Assembly: GCA_963693365.1 (NCBI GenBank)
Contig: CAVNZM010000009.1
Location: 6,386,001-6,450,000 of the forward strand
Length of the DNA stretch: 64,000 nucleotides
Source: Amoebidium appalachense
Lineage: Eukaryota > Ichthyosporea
Direction of reading: 5' to 3'
Position 1 is the stretch's first letter, and each line of letters opens with the position of its first letter. Of the stretch, positions 46,369-58,021 are shown in pieces. The translations under genes were made by a program, and so were the position numbers. The notes under the pieces are model-generated. The model made no database searches, was not told the DNA's origin, and was given only the letters and a program-made list of their open reading frames with translations.

Positions 46369-47839
46369 TTACGCAGTCTGAGCAGGTGCCACATTAACAA
46401 CAGGGGCGGCAGCGGCGGGGATTTTCTCAGTCTCGTTAGAGTCGGTAACAATAGGGACAGAGATAGTATCAATTAGAGTGTTTAAGGTGGCAATGGCGTC
46501 AGTCAGGTTGTCCTTCTTCACAGCCAGGAAGGCCACCCACTCGGGGATGCCGGTGTCGTATCCCTTAACCTTATCCCCAGCCTGCTTCGTCACCAGCGAA
46601 TAAATGACGTCCGGATGGTTCTTAACGTGGTCCAGGAACCGTGTGTGCACGAGGTATCCTGTCTTGGGCGCACAGTAGCAGTAATCGGCAACGGCGCACT
46701 TGGGTTCGATGATGCGTGGGGGGTTGATGGGAATACCACACGCACTCATCACGAACTCGAGACCAAGGTTCACACCGTAGACCTCCTTGTGAAGGAGGTT
46801 TGTGCGGCCGCCACCCAGGCGGGGGTTAACCTCGATGAGCATGGGCTGGCCCACCTTAACCCCATCAACCTCGCGCATGAGCGTGTCCTTTGTGTATTTG
46901 CACTCGACATGGAAGCAGCCCTGCGTGAACCCGAGGGCCTTGACGCAGGCCACGGAGTATTCCACGAGCTCCCTCTGCTGGTCGGCCGTGTAGGTGGAGG
47001 GGGAGTTGCTGCCGGTCTCGAGGAATGTGGGCTCCATGGTGGCCCAGTTGTCGTTTGCGTTGCCGTAGACGCACTCGCCGTCCCAAAATAGAAGGTCGAC
47101 GTCAAACTCGTCCCCGTCAATGTAGTTCTCCACAAGGATACCCTCCTCGCACCCGGGGTTCCAGTTAAGGATGATGCTCTCCTTCATGCATGAATCCGCC
47201 TTTGTGTAAGCGGCCACAAGCTCTTCGTAATTTCCGCACTTGTAAACACCGTCAGAACCAGCGCCGCTCTGAGGTTTTAGCACAACGGGGAATCCGAGCT
47301 CGCTCTCGACACGTTTAAGGTCCTCCTTCGTCTTGATACGAATCGCGCCGGGGGGTGGGGATTCCGGCGGCCCGACAGACATCGCGAGAAGCAGCCTTGT
47401 TTCGTGCGGCGACATATGCAGCCTTGGTGTTTCCCTTGAGATTCAGACGCTCGCAAAGCTCACCCACAAGTGTCTGTGCGTGCTCGTACGGGGAGAAAAC
47501 GCCGTCAAACTTGATACCGATGGCCTGTGCCGCGGTCAAAATGTTGTCTGTGGCTTTGTCTTCGTCGCTCATGTCGGCGAAAATCGCGGCGGTCTCCTTC
47601 AAATAACCTGCAGCTTCGCACTGCGAGGCAAGCGCACGACCCTTTCCGCAGTCAGAAAAGACAATGTATGGAAGGATACCCATAGGGAAAACATCCCCGA
47701 GGGTGCCCACAACGCCACCCCACGATGAGTATGTGCACGTGAGCCAGAGCAATTTGCGCCCCTTCATCGCCTGTAAACGGAGAGCCTGGGTAGCTTCGTC
47801 GGCAGCGGTGAGCTGGGAGAAATCGATGGTGGAAGGCAT
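46369..47839 (-). CDS. ATP-grasp ligase paralog 1, one-base frameshift
   Basis: Intronless. The start is the ATG at 47839 (MPSTIDFSQL), the stop TAA at 46371-46369. Two frames make one protein: removing one base from the G6 run at 47350-47355 (C6 in sense) joins VCRAAGIPTP to AIRIKTKEDL in register with the neighbouring paralog, giving about 489 residues. Domain order: N-terminal pre-ATP-grasp domain (GRKLLWLTCTYSS...FADMSDED), then the ATP-grasp fold with glycine-rich loop PVVLKPQSGAGSDGVYKC, then VENYIDGDEFDVDLLFWDGE, FHVECKYT, and the metal-binding LIEVNPRLGGGRTN, then a C-terminal lid domain ending NVAPAQTA. ATP-grasp enzymes join a carboxylate to an amine through an acyl phosphate. The HVE and IEVNPR...GGG pattern is closest to amino-acid or dipeptide ligases of the carnosine synthase and BacD type. 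The substrate cannot be told. The frameshift may be a sequencing error, since both halves are otherwise intact. Confidence 0.85.
47350..47355 (-). other. Frameshift site (G6 run) in ATP-grasp 1
   Basis: Six G on plus (C6 on minus) where five would keep the frame. Sequence on both sides aligns without gaps to the plus-strand paralog (IPTP / IPSP, then IRIKTKED / GRITTEAD). Confidence 0.8.
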
Positions 47840-48096
47840 ATTTTTTTGTTTTGTTGAAAACAAAATGTACAAGTTACAGGGCGTTGATGTGTTTCTCCTA
47901 AACAGAATACCAGAGAATAGGGGGATACGTAGCGGGGAATTGAAGAAGTTGGTGCTGCTCAGAAGTGTGCTGTTTAGCCGCTAGAGGTCAATGATAACAC
48001 ACTCTTTGGGCAATACCTTAGAGAGTCGATATATGACCAGCAGAGGAATTCGACTGAAGTTGGTGTGTTTTGACTCCTGAATTGAGCTTTTGTCGT

Positions 48097-48104
48097 TTTT
48101 TATA
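48097..48104 (-). promoter_or_regulatory. TATA box of ATP-grasp 1
   Basis: TATAAAAA on the minus strand about 260 bp upstream of the start codon. It is the best TATA match in this flank and lies just downstream of two CCAAT boxes. Confidence 0.5.
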
Positions 48105-48137
48105 CCTGTGCAAGAACGTTGTGGCTATCTCAATCTG

Positions 48138-48184
48138 CCAATCAGCATGGAGAGAGAATTTCCGGAGAAACCCCCCCGTCCAAT
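48138..48184 (+). promoter_or_regulatory. Two CCAAT boxes upstream of ATP-grasp 1
   Basis: CCAATCAGCA occurs at 48138 and again at 48180, in inverse orientation to the minus-strand gene and 35-80 bp upstream of its TATA box. The identical 10-mer and spacing fit an NF-Y-type promoter element. Function is inferred. Confidence 0.45.
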
Positions 48185-48499
48185 CAGCAGATTGCGGGTT
48201 AGCCACACTTAGCCGTGGCCGAAAATACTATAGAATAGATAGAAAAAGGGTATACACTGTTTACTCAAGACACAAACAAATAATATAAAAATTTAGCCAG
48301 TGTGCCAAATGTAAAGACGCTTCTCAGCAGCTGTTTTTAAAGACAAAACATGAAGGCTTCGGCTTTCAAAGCGAGTCATCAAGAAAAATTTTCTCGATGT
48401 TTATTTTCTTGGAAAAGTTTGTTTTTCGTCTATTTTCTTTACAATCGTTGTACATGTGTAAATAAGCTACTTATATTTATCCTTCCTCTCGTAAACCTA

Positions 48500-48795
48500 C
48501 CACACTTACCGATTTTGCAATTCTAACCCCTCCTTGTGGTATAGCTTGGAAATGTTTATTTTGGCGCTGTAACCTTTGTTTCCATAAATGTTTGTGCCAC
48601 TTTTGTGCAGAACCTTTTTCTCGTAAACACTTAGATAGATGTACTTATTTATCTCAGATTATTCCGTTAGAAATTAGAAGACTGGCATATTTAGATAATC
48701 CTGATATTACGTCTATCGACTATCTGTTTTTTCTACTTTTTCTTTTGACTGGATTTATTCGACGGAAAGATATGCAAGTATGCACGGCATACTGA
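48500..48795 (+). pseudogene. Retroelement tail with zinc-knuckle-like motif (plus)
   Basis: The plus strand encodes GIAWKCLFWRCNLCFHKC then LCHFCAEPFSRKHLDRC, followed by about 40 residues to a TGA at 48793-48795. The Cys/His spacing (C-x2-C, then C-x2-C-x7-H-x3-C) is shared with the minus-strand segment at 49080-48985. It is the end of an open frame with no start, so a 3' fragment of a retroelement frame or a related C-terminal domain. Confidence 0.55.
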
Positions 48796-48859
48796 GAAGA
48801 CAATAAAAACTTCACGAGTTAGCCAGTAACAAGTGCATACTGAGATACCTGAACACTGT

Positions 48860-49330
48860 GTGAAAATCATATAAATACTCAATGTGACGACCAACAGAAT
48901 TCAACAAAAAGTCTAAAGTGTTCACATTGCCAGCTAGTGTAGCAGATACCCGGAGGGAAAGAGGTAAAACGCGACAAAAAATTCACACCTATCAACATGC
49001 TTGCGATTAAAAAGGTCAGCACAAAAGTGGCACCAGCGGCGATGAAAACAAGAATTACAGCGCCACTGCACAACTTCCCAGGCAATATCAACATCAGAGC
49101 ACCATACAGACTTATCTACTAGGGTGGTATCCATACGTACAGCAGGAGAAATGTATCCTGCCAAAGCTCCCAAAAAGCGATAATGATCAGTACGGTGTTG
49201 CCTAAGGAACATAACACATGCCGACTGAGTTTTACCTTTGATTTCTCTATCAGAACGAGAAAGAAACTTATACTGCGTATGGTAATAACGCGAAAAGGCA
49301 GAAAAAACAGGAAGAGAAAAGAAGTTTTTT
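48860..49330 (-). mobile_element. LINE-like 3' fragment, second copy
   Basis: On the minus strand the block 49324-49170 is nearly identical to 4233-4075 in the dead LINE. It continues through YRFLGALAGYISPAVRMDTT to WCHFCADLFNRKHVDRC and a stop at 48934-48936. This shows that the zinc-knuckle-like tail belongs to the same element as the reverse transcriptase remnant at 4619-5365. The element is truncated beyond 49330. Confidence 0.7.
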
Positions 49331-50737
49331 CTACAAAGTCGTTATCTCCTCCGTATCCGAGAGTGAGGGCTTTTGTATTTTCTTCCCCGAGATATCTGAG
49401 ATATCTCGCTGGCTTCTATTTTGCTGAGCATATCAATAAAGTCCTTATAAAAAAAAATTCTTTTGACAGGATTTTCGGACTTTTTCAAAAGGTCAGTACG
49501 TGTGCGGGAACTTCGCCCCGGCAAATGTGCACCGCAAAAACTTTTAAATAGCCTGACCTATATAGTACTGGCCCACAAAGATTTTCTTTCTAAAATTCTC
49601 TACGTGATGCTTTCAAACATTGACTGTCAAATATCAATGTGTTACTCCTTACCTATTTTTCTTTTGGTGCCCGGCTGGCTATATTTACATTCGAGGCTCA
49701 CGTCCGAAAAAGCAACAGTCACCTGACGCCGGTCGGCCACGAGGTACCATGTGGTCGTGCTTTCTCAGACGAATGATTGGTGATTGTGAACTAAGTGGGG
49801 CGCGGTAAATGCTTTTTACGGATGCTTCATCACTGTGGGGTTGCGATTAACCGCATTATCAAAAAGTCATAATTTTTTAATTCATGAATAACTTGGCTAT
49901 CAAAATAAAAATCTTATTCACTTAAATTTGCCTGCTTTATTCCTGCTGATATCGACTTTGCATGACAAATTCTATAACCAGCAACATACTCTAAGTATAT
50001 GCTGCAGGGAGCAGAAGCATTTTACCCTTCTTTGTTATGGAATTTGGTGACCGTGAGCCTGCAAACTTGGCATGGAGTTTCAAGGAATCAAGGATTACCA
50101 ACTAGCTCAAGGCCCTAAACAACAATACTAATAGTTATTTAGAAGAAAACTAGTGGCGTACTTTCTAAAGCAAAAGTAATTCTCTAATATTTCAGAAAAT
50201 TAAGGTCACTATTAACTTACTAAGTTTAGCTGCCTGTATCCACCAATCACATCGGAGTTGCCATGTTCTTTCTCAAGCCAATCAGATTACTGTGGCATAC
50301 CTCCCCGGAAAGTCCGAATCTTGATCATGGGGCACATTCGGTCCCGATTTTGGGTATAGCCAGGGGGCAAGCCCCAAGTTCTCAACCTCTAAGCAACATA
50401 ATTGTCTTAAAAAAGAATCCGGAAATTCCTAATAGCTCATTGAAGTATTATTTTTTAAACATTAGCCTTTGTAGAGCAAGAATGTTTCGTTGGACAACCC
50501 TCACATTGTAATTAGATCAGATATTGAAAAATCCTCCATCTTGCAGGGGGTACAAGCATGACCGGTTGGCTCATTTTCGAACTCCTAAAATGTTTCGGAC
50601 ATCGGCCACTTTTGATTCGACAAGAAAATTATCCTAAACGAAGACGTTCCTTTTTCCCACTTTTACCTTTCATCAATTAGTTAATTATCAGCTACATACT
50701 TTACCCGCTTCAGTTTTGATTGCGCTGTTTAGCGCGC
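49331..50737. other. Spacer upstream of ATP-grasp 2
   Basis: Unique, rather A/T-rich DNA free of long simple repeats, unlike the rest of the window. CCAATCA elements occur at 50243 and 50278. No exon or RNA gene was recognised. Minus-strand open DNA at 49342-49524 may be further retroelement debris. Confidence 0.5.
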
Positions 50738-50743
50738 TATAAA
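50738..50743 (+). promoter_or_regulatory. TATA box of ATP-grasp 2
   Basis: TATAAA inside GCGCGCTATAAAGC, 124 bp upstream of the start codon at 50867. It is the only exact TATAAA close to the gene. Confidence 0.6.
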
Positions 50744-50866
50744 GCTGCCGAGCGCTTGCACGAGCGATCACATTTCGTTCGGCTGCTTTCATCCGTTCCC
50801 GAGTGAATGGTTATCACCTCAGTTTTTCGTAGCAAACCCTTTGAGTAGCTACCAACTCCATTGAAA

Positions 50867-52315
50867 ATGTGCGACCTTCACTCAGACACCAAGGAGGCCC
50901 AGGCAGCGCGCTTTGAGCAGCTGAAGGGCAAGAATCTGCTGTGGCTCACCTGCTACTACACAGCCGAAAACTACGATGATGTAAAACCCCTCATCCAGGG
51001 CGTTGTTGACCTTGGGGTGCAGATTAATGTTGTTGTGGGGGCCACCGAGGCAGACAAAGGTCTCGCCCAAAAAATGACCGCCGACGGCCTTGCCGCCGGT
51101 GTCGTCATCGCCGACATGTCCAATGACTCCACCGCTTGCAACAACATTTACGACGCTGCCATGGCCACAGGGATCACTTACGATGCCGTTTTTTCCCCTC
51201 ACGAAGTCGTCCAAACACTCATCGGTGAGCTTTCGGAGCGCATGTCTCTCCCCGGAAACACCGCGGCAGCATATTGCAACGCACGCGATAAGCGCATCTC
51301 TCGTCAGGTGTGCACGGAGGCCAAAATTCCTAGCCCCCGGTTCGGCCGCATCACTACCGAAGCAGACATCGAAGGCGTTGTTGAACATGTAGGCCTTCCC
51401 CTCGTTCTCAAACCGTCGGCCGGCGCGGCGTCCGAGGGGGTTTACAAGTGCAGCACACTCCAGGAGGTGCGCGCACGTTTCCTTCAGATCGAGGAGGAGG
51501 CGAAGAACAACCCGACCATGTCATGGAACCCCGGCCTCGACTGCTGCATCCTGTGTGAGGAGTACATTGATGGGGCAGAGTTCGATGTTGATCTTCTTCT
51601 GTGGGACGGAGAGATGGTTTACGGAAACGTCATTGATAACTGGCCGACTATGGAGCCTACGTTCCTCGAAACGGGGAGCAACTGCCCGTCTGTCTTCAGC
51701 CCCAAAATTCAAAGGCAGCTCATTGATTACTCCCTTGCGTGCGTGAAGGCGCTCGGGTTCAAGCAGGGTTGCTTCCACGTCGAGTGCAAGTATTCGATGA
51801 AGCCCAGCCGTGTGTCTGTCGACGAAGATGGCGATGTTGTTGGCCAGCCCCTTCTTATTGAGGTCAACCCCCGTATGGGCGGCGGCCGCACGCACTATTT
51901 CCACAAGAACGTTTTCGGCGTCGATTTGTTCGACAACTTCCTTATGACGGCGTGCGGTATTCCCATCAACCCACCCAAGGTCGCCGAGCCCATTCAGTGC
52001 CTCGCCGACTACGACATCTGCGCCGAAAAGACGGGAATTCTCCTTCATAACAGGTGGCTTGATCATGTTAAGGCACACCCGCAGATGCTTCAGTGCGAGG
52101 TTTATGTCGAGCCCGGGACCAAGGTTAAGGGGGCCGATACTGGTATCCCTGAGTGGTTGGGTGTGATGATTCTTAAGGGTAGCACACCGGAGGAGGTGGT
52201 TAGCACGCTCCACGCAATCATTGAAACTGTAAACCCACCCATTGTCCCCGAGGGAGCCGAAAAGGAGACGAAGAAGGTTGAGAACGTGGTGGAGCCTCTG
52301 GTTGTCGCTGCATAG
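50867..52315 (+). CDS. ATP-grasp ligase paralog 2
   Basis: An intact, intronless frame of 482 residues. The ATG at 50867 (MCDLHSDTKE) is chosen; the two codons before it include no ATG. N-terminal domain about 1-120 (LLWLTCYYT, VVIADMSND, YDAVFSPHE). ATP-grasp domain about 140-350: LVLKPSAGAASEGVYK at 179-194 is the nucleotide-binding loop, EEYIDGAEFDVDLLLWDGE follows at 231, FHVECKYS at 303, and IEVNPRMGGGR at 331-341 holds the Glu/Asn metal ligands. A C-terminal domain follows to LVVAA. It aligns end to end with the minus-strand paralog; over the 71 residues from DVDLL to HVECKY about three quarters are identical. Likely an ATP-dependent carboxylate-amine ligase of the amino-acid/dipeptide ligase or carnosine-synthase-like type. 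Substrate unknown. Absence of introns contrasts with all other genes here. Confidence 0.93.
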   Translation: MCDLHSDTKEAQAARFEQLKGKNLLWLTCYYTAENYDDVKPLIQGVVDLGVQINVVVGATEADKGLAQKMTADGLAAGVVIADMSNDSTACNNIYDAAMATGITYDAVFSPHEVVQTLIGELSERMSLPGNTAAAYCNARDKRISRQVCTEAKIPSPRFGRITTEADIEGVVEHVGLPLVLKPSAGAASEGVYKCSTLQEVRARFLQIEEEAKNNPTMSWNPGLDCCILCEEYIDGAEFDVDLLLWDGEMVYGNVIDNWPTMEPTFLETGSNCPSVFSPKIQRQLIDYSLACVKALGFKQGCFHVECKYSMKPSRVSVDEDGDVVGQPLLIEVNPRMGGGRTHYFHKNVFGVDLFDNFLMTACGIPINPPKVAEPIQCLADYDICAEKTGILLHNRWLDHVKAHPQMLQCEVYVEPGTKVKGADTGIPEWLGVMILKGSTPEEVVSTLHAIIETVNPPIVPEGAEKETKKVENVVEPLVVAA

Positions 52316-52601
52316 ACTCCACTGGGGGGGGGGGGGGGGGGGGGGGGGGGGGTCATGTAGATTTTCTTTTATATAGTATTGTGGTTTCTTGGTAATTCTG
52401 AAAAGTAATTCGAATGTATGAGTATGGGCTGGGCCGCAATGGTGGTTTTTTGCTGCCAGTTAGTCTAAGTATATAGCATGTGTATGAATGTATGCGCCAG
52501 TAAACTCATAGGCACACTGTTACTTATAACTCTGTTATTAAACTCCTGAGAACGTGATATAGGCCGGGAAGCCAACCGTCTGCCGTCTACTAGATGGCCC
52601 A

Positions 52602-52607
52602 AATAAA
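52602..52607 (+). terminator. Poly(A) signal of ATP-grasp 2
   Basis: AATAAA lies 287 nt after the stop codon, in unique sequence following a poly-G run at 52325-52351 in the 3' UTR. Confidence 0.6.
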
Positions 52608-52794
52608 CGGGAGATAATGTTTCATCATTTTGTCGAATCTGTTGACAGTTCTGAGTTGCCTCATTGTACTGTGTGCCACGGTGGATGCGCTCTTCTCCTT
52701 TCTGGGTGGCGAAAAATCACGCGGAAAAATCATAAGCGGGGGGAATAAATTGGCAAATTAAGGTGAACACTCTTGAGGGTCAGTGCATTCTGCG

Positions 52795-53046
52795 GTACAA
52801 TATGAATGTACACGATTCTGCTGGTGTTCCTGATTCATTTACATGGAAACTGGCAGTGGGGTTTATTTGTACCATTTTTATATCGTAACACAATTAGTCC
52901 CCATACGCATCGGTTCTGCAGTACAATATGAACGTACGCGATTCTGCTGGTGTTCCTGATTCATTTACATGGAAACTGGCAGTGGGGTTTATTTGTACCA
53001 TTTTTATATCGTAACACAATTAGTCCCCATACGCATCGGCTCTTGG
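52795..53046 (+). repeat. 126-bp tandem duplication
   Basis: Two almost identical copies begin at 52795 and 52921 (GTACAATATGAA(T/C)GTAC). They differ at a few positions and share GATTCTGCTGGTGTTCCTGA and CATACGCATCGG. They lie downstream of ATP-grasp 2. A TATATATA stretch follows at about 53052. Confidence 0.9.
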
Positions 53047-53279
53047 CCGTGCTTTATATATAGGGGGGCTGATGTTATCAGGTAGCACCAGTTTGAGTGC
53101 TAAACGTATCCATCGGGGCCCAGTCACTCAGATATATAAGTAGCGCATAAAATTAATATGGGCTGTGTGAATGTGCTTGCGTGCAAGGTGCATGTGTAGC
53201 ATAATGAAATACGTTCAATATTGATTGTTACTGGTTGACTGTTCGTCAACTATAGTATCAAGCAAAGCATCATGCCTTG

Positions 53280-53567
53280 TGCATGATTAAGAAGAGGGGG
53301 GAAGGAAGGTGGGGGGGACGGTGTGTGTGTGGGGGGGAGGGGGAGGGGGAGAAGGCTGATGGGAGGGAGAGAAAGGGCCGGATGTAGGGGAGGGGATCGG
53401 GGGGGTGTGGGGGTAGGGGGGGGGGGGGGGGAGGGGGGGGGGAGAGAAACGGAGCTAAGAGAGGGAGAGCGAGAGAGAGGAGAGAGCTTCGGCAAATGAG
53501 AAAGATAAAGACTCGGAGAGAGAGAGAAAGAGAGCCTCGACAGAGAGAGAGAAAGAGAGAGAGAGAG

Positions 53568-53615
<48 letters not shown>

Positions 53616-53634
53616 ATGTGTGTGTGACGCGTGT

Positions 53635-53665
<31 letters not shown>

Positions 53666-53814
53666 GGGGGGAGGGCGTGTGTGTGTGTGTGTGCGTACGC
53701 ATGCGTGTGTGGTGGCGGCAGTGGTAGTGCCGCATGTGTGTGGGAGGGTGAGTTCTTTTATGTTTGTGCTTTTGTTCCCCCCCTCTCTTTTCTTCTTTTT
53801 GTTCCTATGGGCCG

Positions 53815-53898
<84 letters not shown>

Positions 53899-54166
53899 AT
53901 CCCATAGAGAGGGGGAGGGGGCAGGGGGAGAAGGAGGGATGCCTCAGGGATGGGAGAAGAGGAAAGAAGGGAGGGGGGGGGGGGGGGACGGAGGGAGGGG
54001 GAAGGGGGGGTAGCTGGCTGGCTGGGGGGGGGAAACTATTAGAATTAGAATTATTGGATTTGAAATTTCCCGCCCCATCCCTGTTACACTCTCCCGCTAA
54101 ACCCCCACCACCACCAAACAACCACGCCTCGGGGAGCTCTACCCAAGTGTGTGTGCGAGTGTAGGG

Positions 54167-54207
<41 letters not shown>

Positions 54208-54840
54208 GGGGGCTGGGGGCTGGGGGTTAACGGTTTCATTGAATCCGATTTTCATATGGTTACGACTTGCATATGGATGAAGGGAAAAGTTGGAGAGGGG
54301 GGAGGGGGAGGGGGGAGGTGGGAGAGGGGGGGGAGGGGGGGAGATTTGGAGCAGTCCCATAACAATAGCTTTTGGCCGCAGGGTTGGGAGGGGGGCAAGG
54401 AACATGCTGTGAGGGGGGCCGGCTTGGGGGGGGGGGGGGGATGGGGTGGGACGGCGGAGGGGAGCGGGGAGGTTTGGGGGTTCAAGAAAGGTGAAATTGA
54501 CTGACTGCCCCCCCTCCCCCCTCCCCCCTGCCCCCCGCGCCGAACCCCCCCTCCACCCACCCACCCACCCTCGGCACGTGCACCCCTCTGTCTCCATCTC
54601 TTCAGGACCTGGTTTCTCCCCGCTCCGGCCCTCCCTACGACCCCAGGTCCCAAAATCAAATTCCTGATGCTTGATCTTGTCAGTGGGTGCAAGATTGAAT
54701 TTTTGATTTTTTGCCAAATGTTTCATATGCATGTTTCAATGATGAAGGCCAACGCTAAGGCACCTAAAATGAAAAACTATAGGAATACGGCAAGTCGCGA
54801 GGTCTTTCTTTGGAGCGCCTGACCTGTTTTTTTTTTTTTT

Positions 54841-54885
<45 letters not shown>

Positions 54886-54969
54886 CTCTAAAATTCTTCC
54901 GCAACTCGGTTGAAACGGTTAAACTGAGGCGTGTTTGCCTGCCTGTAAGCTGTGTGTGTGTGTGCGTGT

Positions 54970-55000
<31 letters not shown>

Positions 55001-55106
55001 GGGGGATGAGAGGGGGAGAGAGGGGAGGGAGGGGAGAGGGGTTGTGAAGGAATGGGCCGGGAGGGGGGGTTGTGGGGGGGGAGTTGGGGAGGGGGGAGGG
55101 AGAGAG

Positions 55107-55141
<35 letters not shown>

Positions 55142-55481
55142 TGGCCACGGGAAAGTGTGCACTTAGGCTCTGCCGTCGGTACTGAGTTATTTGGGTAGTT
55201 TACATACGGGATCACTGAATTTTCATCCTTCTCAAAGTTTTTTTTTACTCTATTTTTAAAAGGTCTAAGATGTGGATGCTATCAATAGTGGACCTGCTGC
55301 AAGGGAATTGCTCCGGGCTTGTAATGGGTAGGTTACGTTTTTTATTCTTGCCGAGCATGTTTTTAATATGCCAGAAACGAAGATTGACTCTCAGAGCGCG
55401 TTTCAACCCGGTCCACTTACCGAGGGACGGGTGGATGTAGCCCGGTGGGTGGGTGGGTGGGTGGTGAAGGGAAGGGGGCCG

Positions 55482-55512
<31 letters not shown>

Positions 55513-56691
55513 AGGGGTGATTCGGAAGAAGGGGTTGGGGTGGGGAGGGGATGAGGTGGGGGAGAGGGGGGGGGGGGGGGAGGGAGGGAGGGAAGGGGGG
55601 GGGGGGGGGGGGGGGGGGGGAGGGACATATGCATAATGCCGTTGGCGAGATGAGGGCTTTAGTTATTATAATAGTCGGATATTTATGCCTCTGCGGAAGT
55701 TCTCAGTCAAGGCCTCTAAACAGGTATTCATATGTATTGGTTTCGGATTAGGCCAAGAGGATTTAGAAACCATAACTTCTTGTCATACACAATCGAGACG
55801 TGTTTAAATGGCTTTGTGTTGAGCCTCGGAGTTGGGAGGATCTAGACCGTCTTCGACCACAGATTGGCGGTGGGTAACAGTTCTGTGCGAGGTACAAAAT
55901 AGACATGGGCTGTATAGAGAAAGAAAAGGAGAAGTGTGTGAGGTGAATGGTGTACACGTGTAAATCCTAAGGGAATGTTGAGTCTAAAACTCATTGGAAA
56001 TGGGGGTAATAATGATGTTGAACTTCGAGCTCTTCGAGTTACGTTTCCTCAAACGTACCCGGGCCTCTCGTTCCCCGGTCCTTCACCCCCCTCATTATGA
56101 GTAACTTACCGGGTTATTTGTGAGGAAGGAAGTGGAGGGGCCGGGGGGAGGGGGGGGGAGGAGCTGGAGGGAGGAGAGAGAGAGAGGGACTAGATCCGGG
56201 AACGAATGGCATATCTAATAGAGGCATACCACTAGGCAAACACCCACACGTCGCGGCATGCACACAACTTGAAGGGAAGGCTCGAACGGACTGGCATACA
56301 CTCATAACACCGACGGTGCATACTGTCCAACCGGCATACATGTGTTCACATATGCATACCACTCACGCACGTTCAAAAGAGCTATGAACCGACGGATTGC
56401 AGACATAAATACTCTTCCACACAAACAAGTACATGATTTGGTAGACTCTTTGATATACTCTTCTATTGTACTGTACCGCACATTCTCGCATAGGCCTGCA
56501 CACGCACACTTTGCAGCTGGCCCGCGGCGCGCCAAACAAATTCGCAAATCCAGCCCGGTACACACACAGGATGCACAAAAAAATAAGTTTGCACATGTCA
56601 CAACTTTTTTATTAAGGAGGAGACTCGATCCGTAATAGAGATACACCAACGGTGTATGTGTGTGCAAACGGGTGTGTGTGTGTGCGTGTGT

Positions 56692-56758
<67 letters not shown>

Positions 56759-56823
56759 CGCGCGTGTGTGTGCGTGGTGCGTGTTTGAGTTCATGTGTGT
56801 GTGTGTGTGTGTGTGTGAAAGTT

Positions 56824-56885
<62 letters not shown>

Positions 56886-56936
56886 TGCGTGCGTGCGTGG
56901 TGCGTGTGTGAGTTTATGTGTGTGTGCGTGTGTGAA

Positions 56937-56968
<32 letters not shown>

Positions 56969-57445
56969 TGCGTGCGTGTGCGTGTGTGTGTGTGTGTTTG
57001 TGTGTGTTTGTGCGTGCGTGTGTGCGTGTGTGTGTGTGTGGTTGTGTGTAGGGGCGAGAATAAGAACAGAAGGGTAGCCGGTGGGGTTTGGACGTGGCTA
57101 ATGGGGCGGCTACAAACGTTTTATTTTCATTTTGGGATTGGGTGAGGGGGTCGGCCACCGTGAGTGGGGAGAATGGGGAGGGGAGTGAGAGGTTGGTGGT
57201 GGCTTTGTGCACATCTGCTTCTTTGCCTGATTCAGCACAATGTTTCCTATTGACACCAATTAATCAGTGACTCAAGCTCGAGGAATAACTACAATGAAGA
57301 TCTGGATCATAGGCTTGTCTATCAGTGTGTGAAGGCTCGCGCGCGTGCCACGGTACATGCATGTGTGCTTCTGGGCCACTGGGGAGAGGGGATCCGGAGG
57401 TTGGCCAAGGGGAGGGGGGGAAGGGGAGGGGGAAGGGGGGGGATC

Positions 57446-57484
<39 letters not shown>

Positions 57485-57497
57485 GGGAGGGAGGGGG

Positions 57498-57565
<68 letters not shown>

Positions 57566-57582
57566 TGAGAGAGAGAGAAAGG

Positions 57583-57638
<56 letters not shown>

Positions 57639-57835
57639 GATAGAGAGAGGGAGAGAGAGAGAGAAATAGAGATAGAGAGAGAGAGAGAGAGTGTGTGTGT
57701 GTGTGAGAGAGAGAGAGAGAAAGAGAGGGAGGGAGAGAGAGAGAGAGGGAGAGATAGAGGGGGGGGGGGGGTGCGGGGGTGCGGCGGCGGTGGTAGTGGG
57801 GAAAGGTAGGGGAAGAGGTTTACTACATTGTTACA
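53280..57835. repeat. Simple-repeat region upstream of RPL27
   Basis: G-rich and (GA)n (53290-53570); (GT)n (53575-53614, 53816-53897) and poly-G (53648-53671); G-rich (53930-54010); poly-G (54165-54206); T/G run (54828-54885); (GT)n plus poly-G (54953-55005); poly-G (55108-55140, 55485-55512, 55598-55620); (GT)n (56694-56751, 56828-56883) with (GC)n; poly-G (57448-57484); (GA)n (57500-57760). Unique stretches at 54510-54810, 55145-55440, 55640-56130 and 56180-56650 show no supported exon. Confidence 0.7.
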
Positions 57836-58021
57836 ATGTGTTGGAGCTGTGAACTCAAAAGAATGAATAACACTTTGGTGCAAGCATGCTACCTGTAAGT
57901 TCTATAAGTTCTCAGTTCCGAAGTCTTCTCCCTTGTCTGCAAGTTGCCAACGGTTCAAATTTTCGCTCACTTGAACATGAACGCAATCGCTGGCATGTAC
58001 TCTGGCATGTGTGTGCACATT

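Noticed and set aside
55245-55440. Possible exon on minus (GYIHPSLG followed by a GTAAGTGG donor-like site)
   Set aside because: There is no recognisable protein family and no partner exon. A single GTAAGT is not sufficient.
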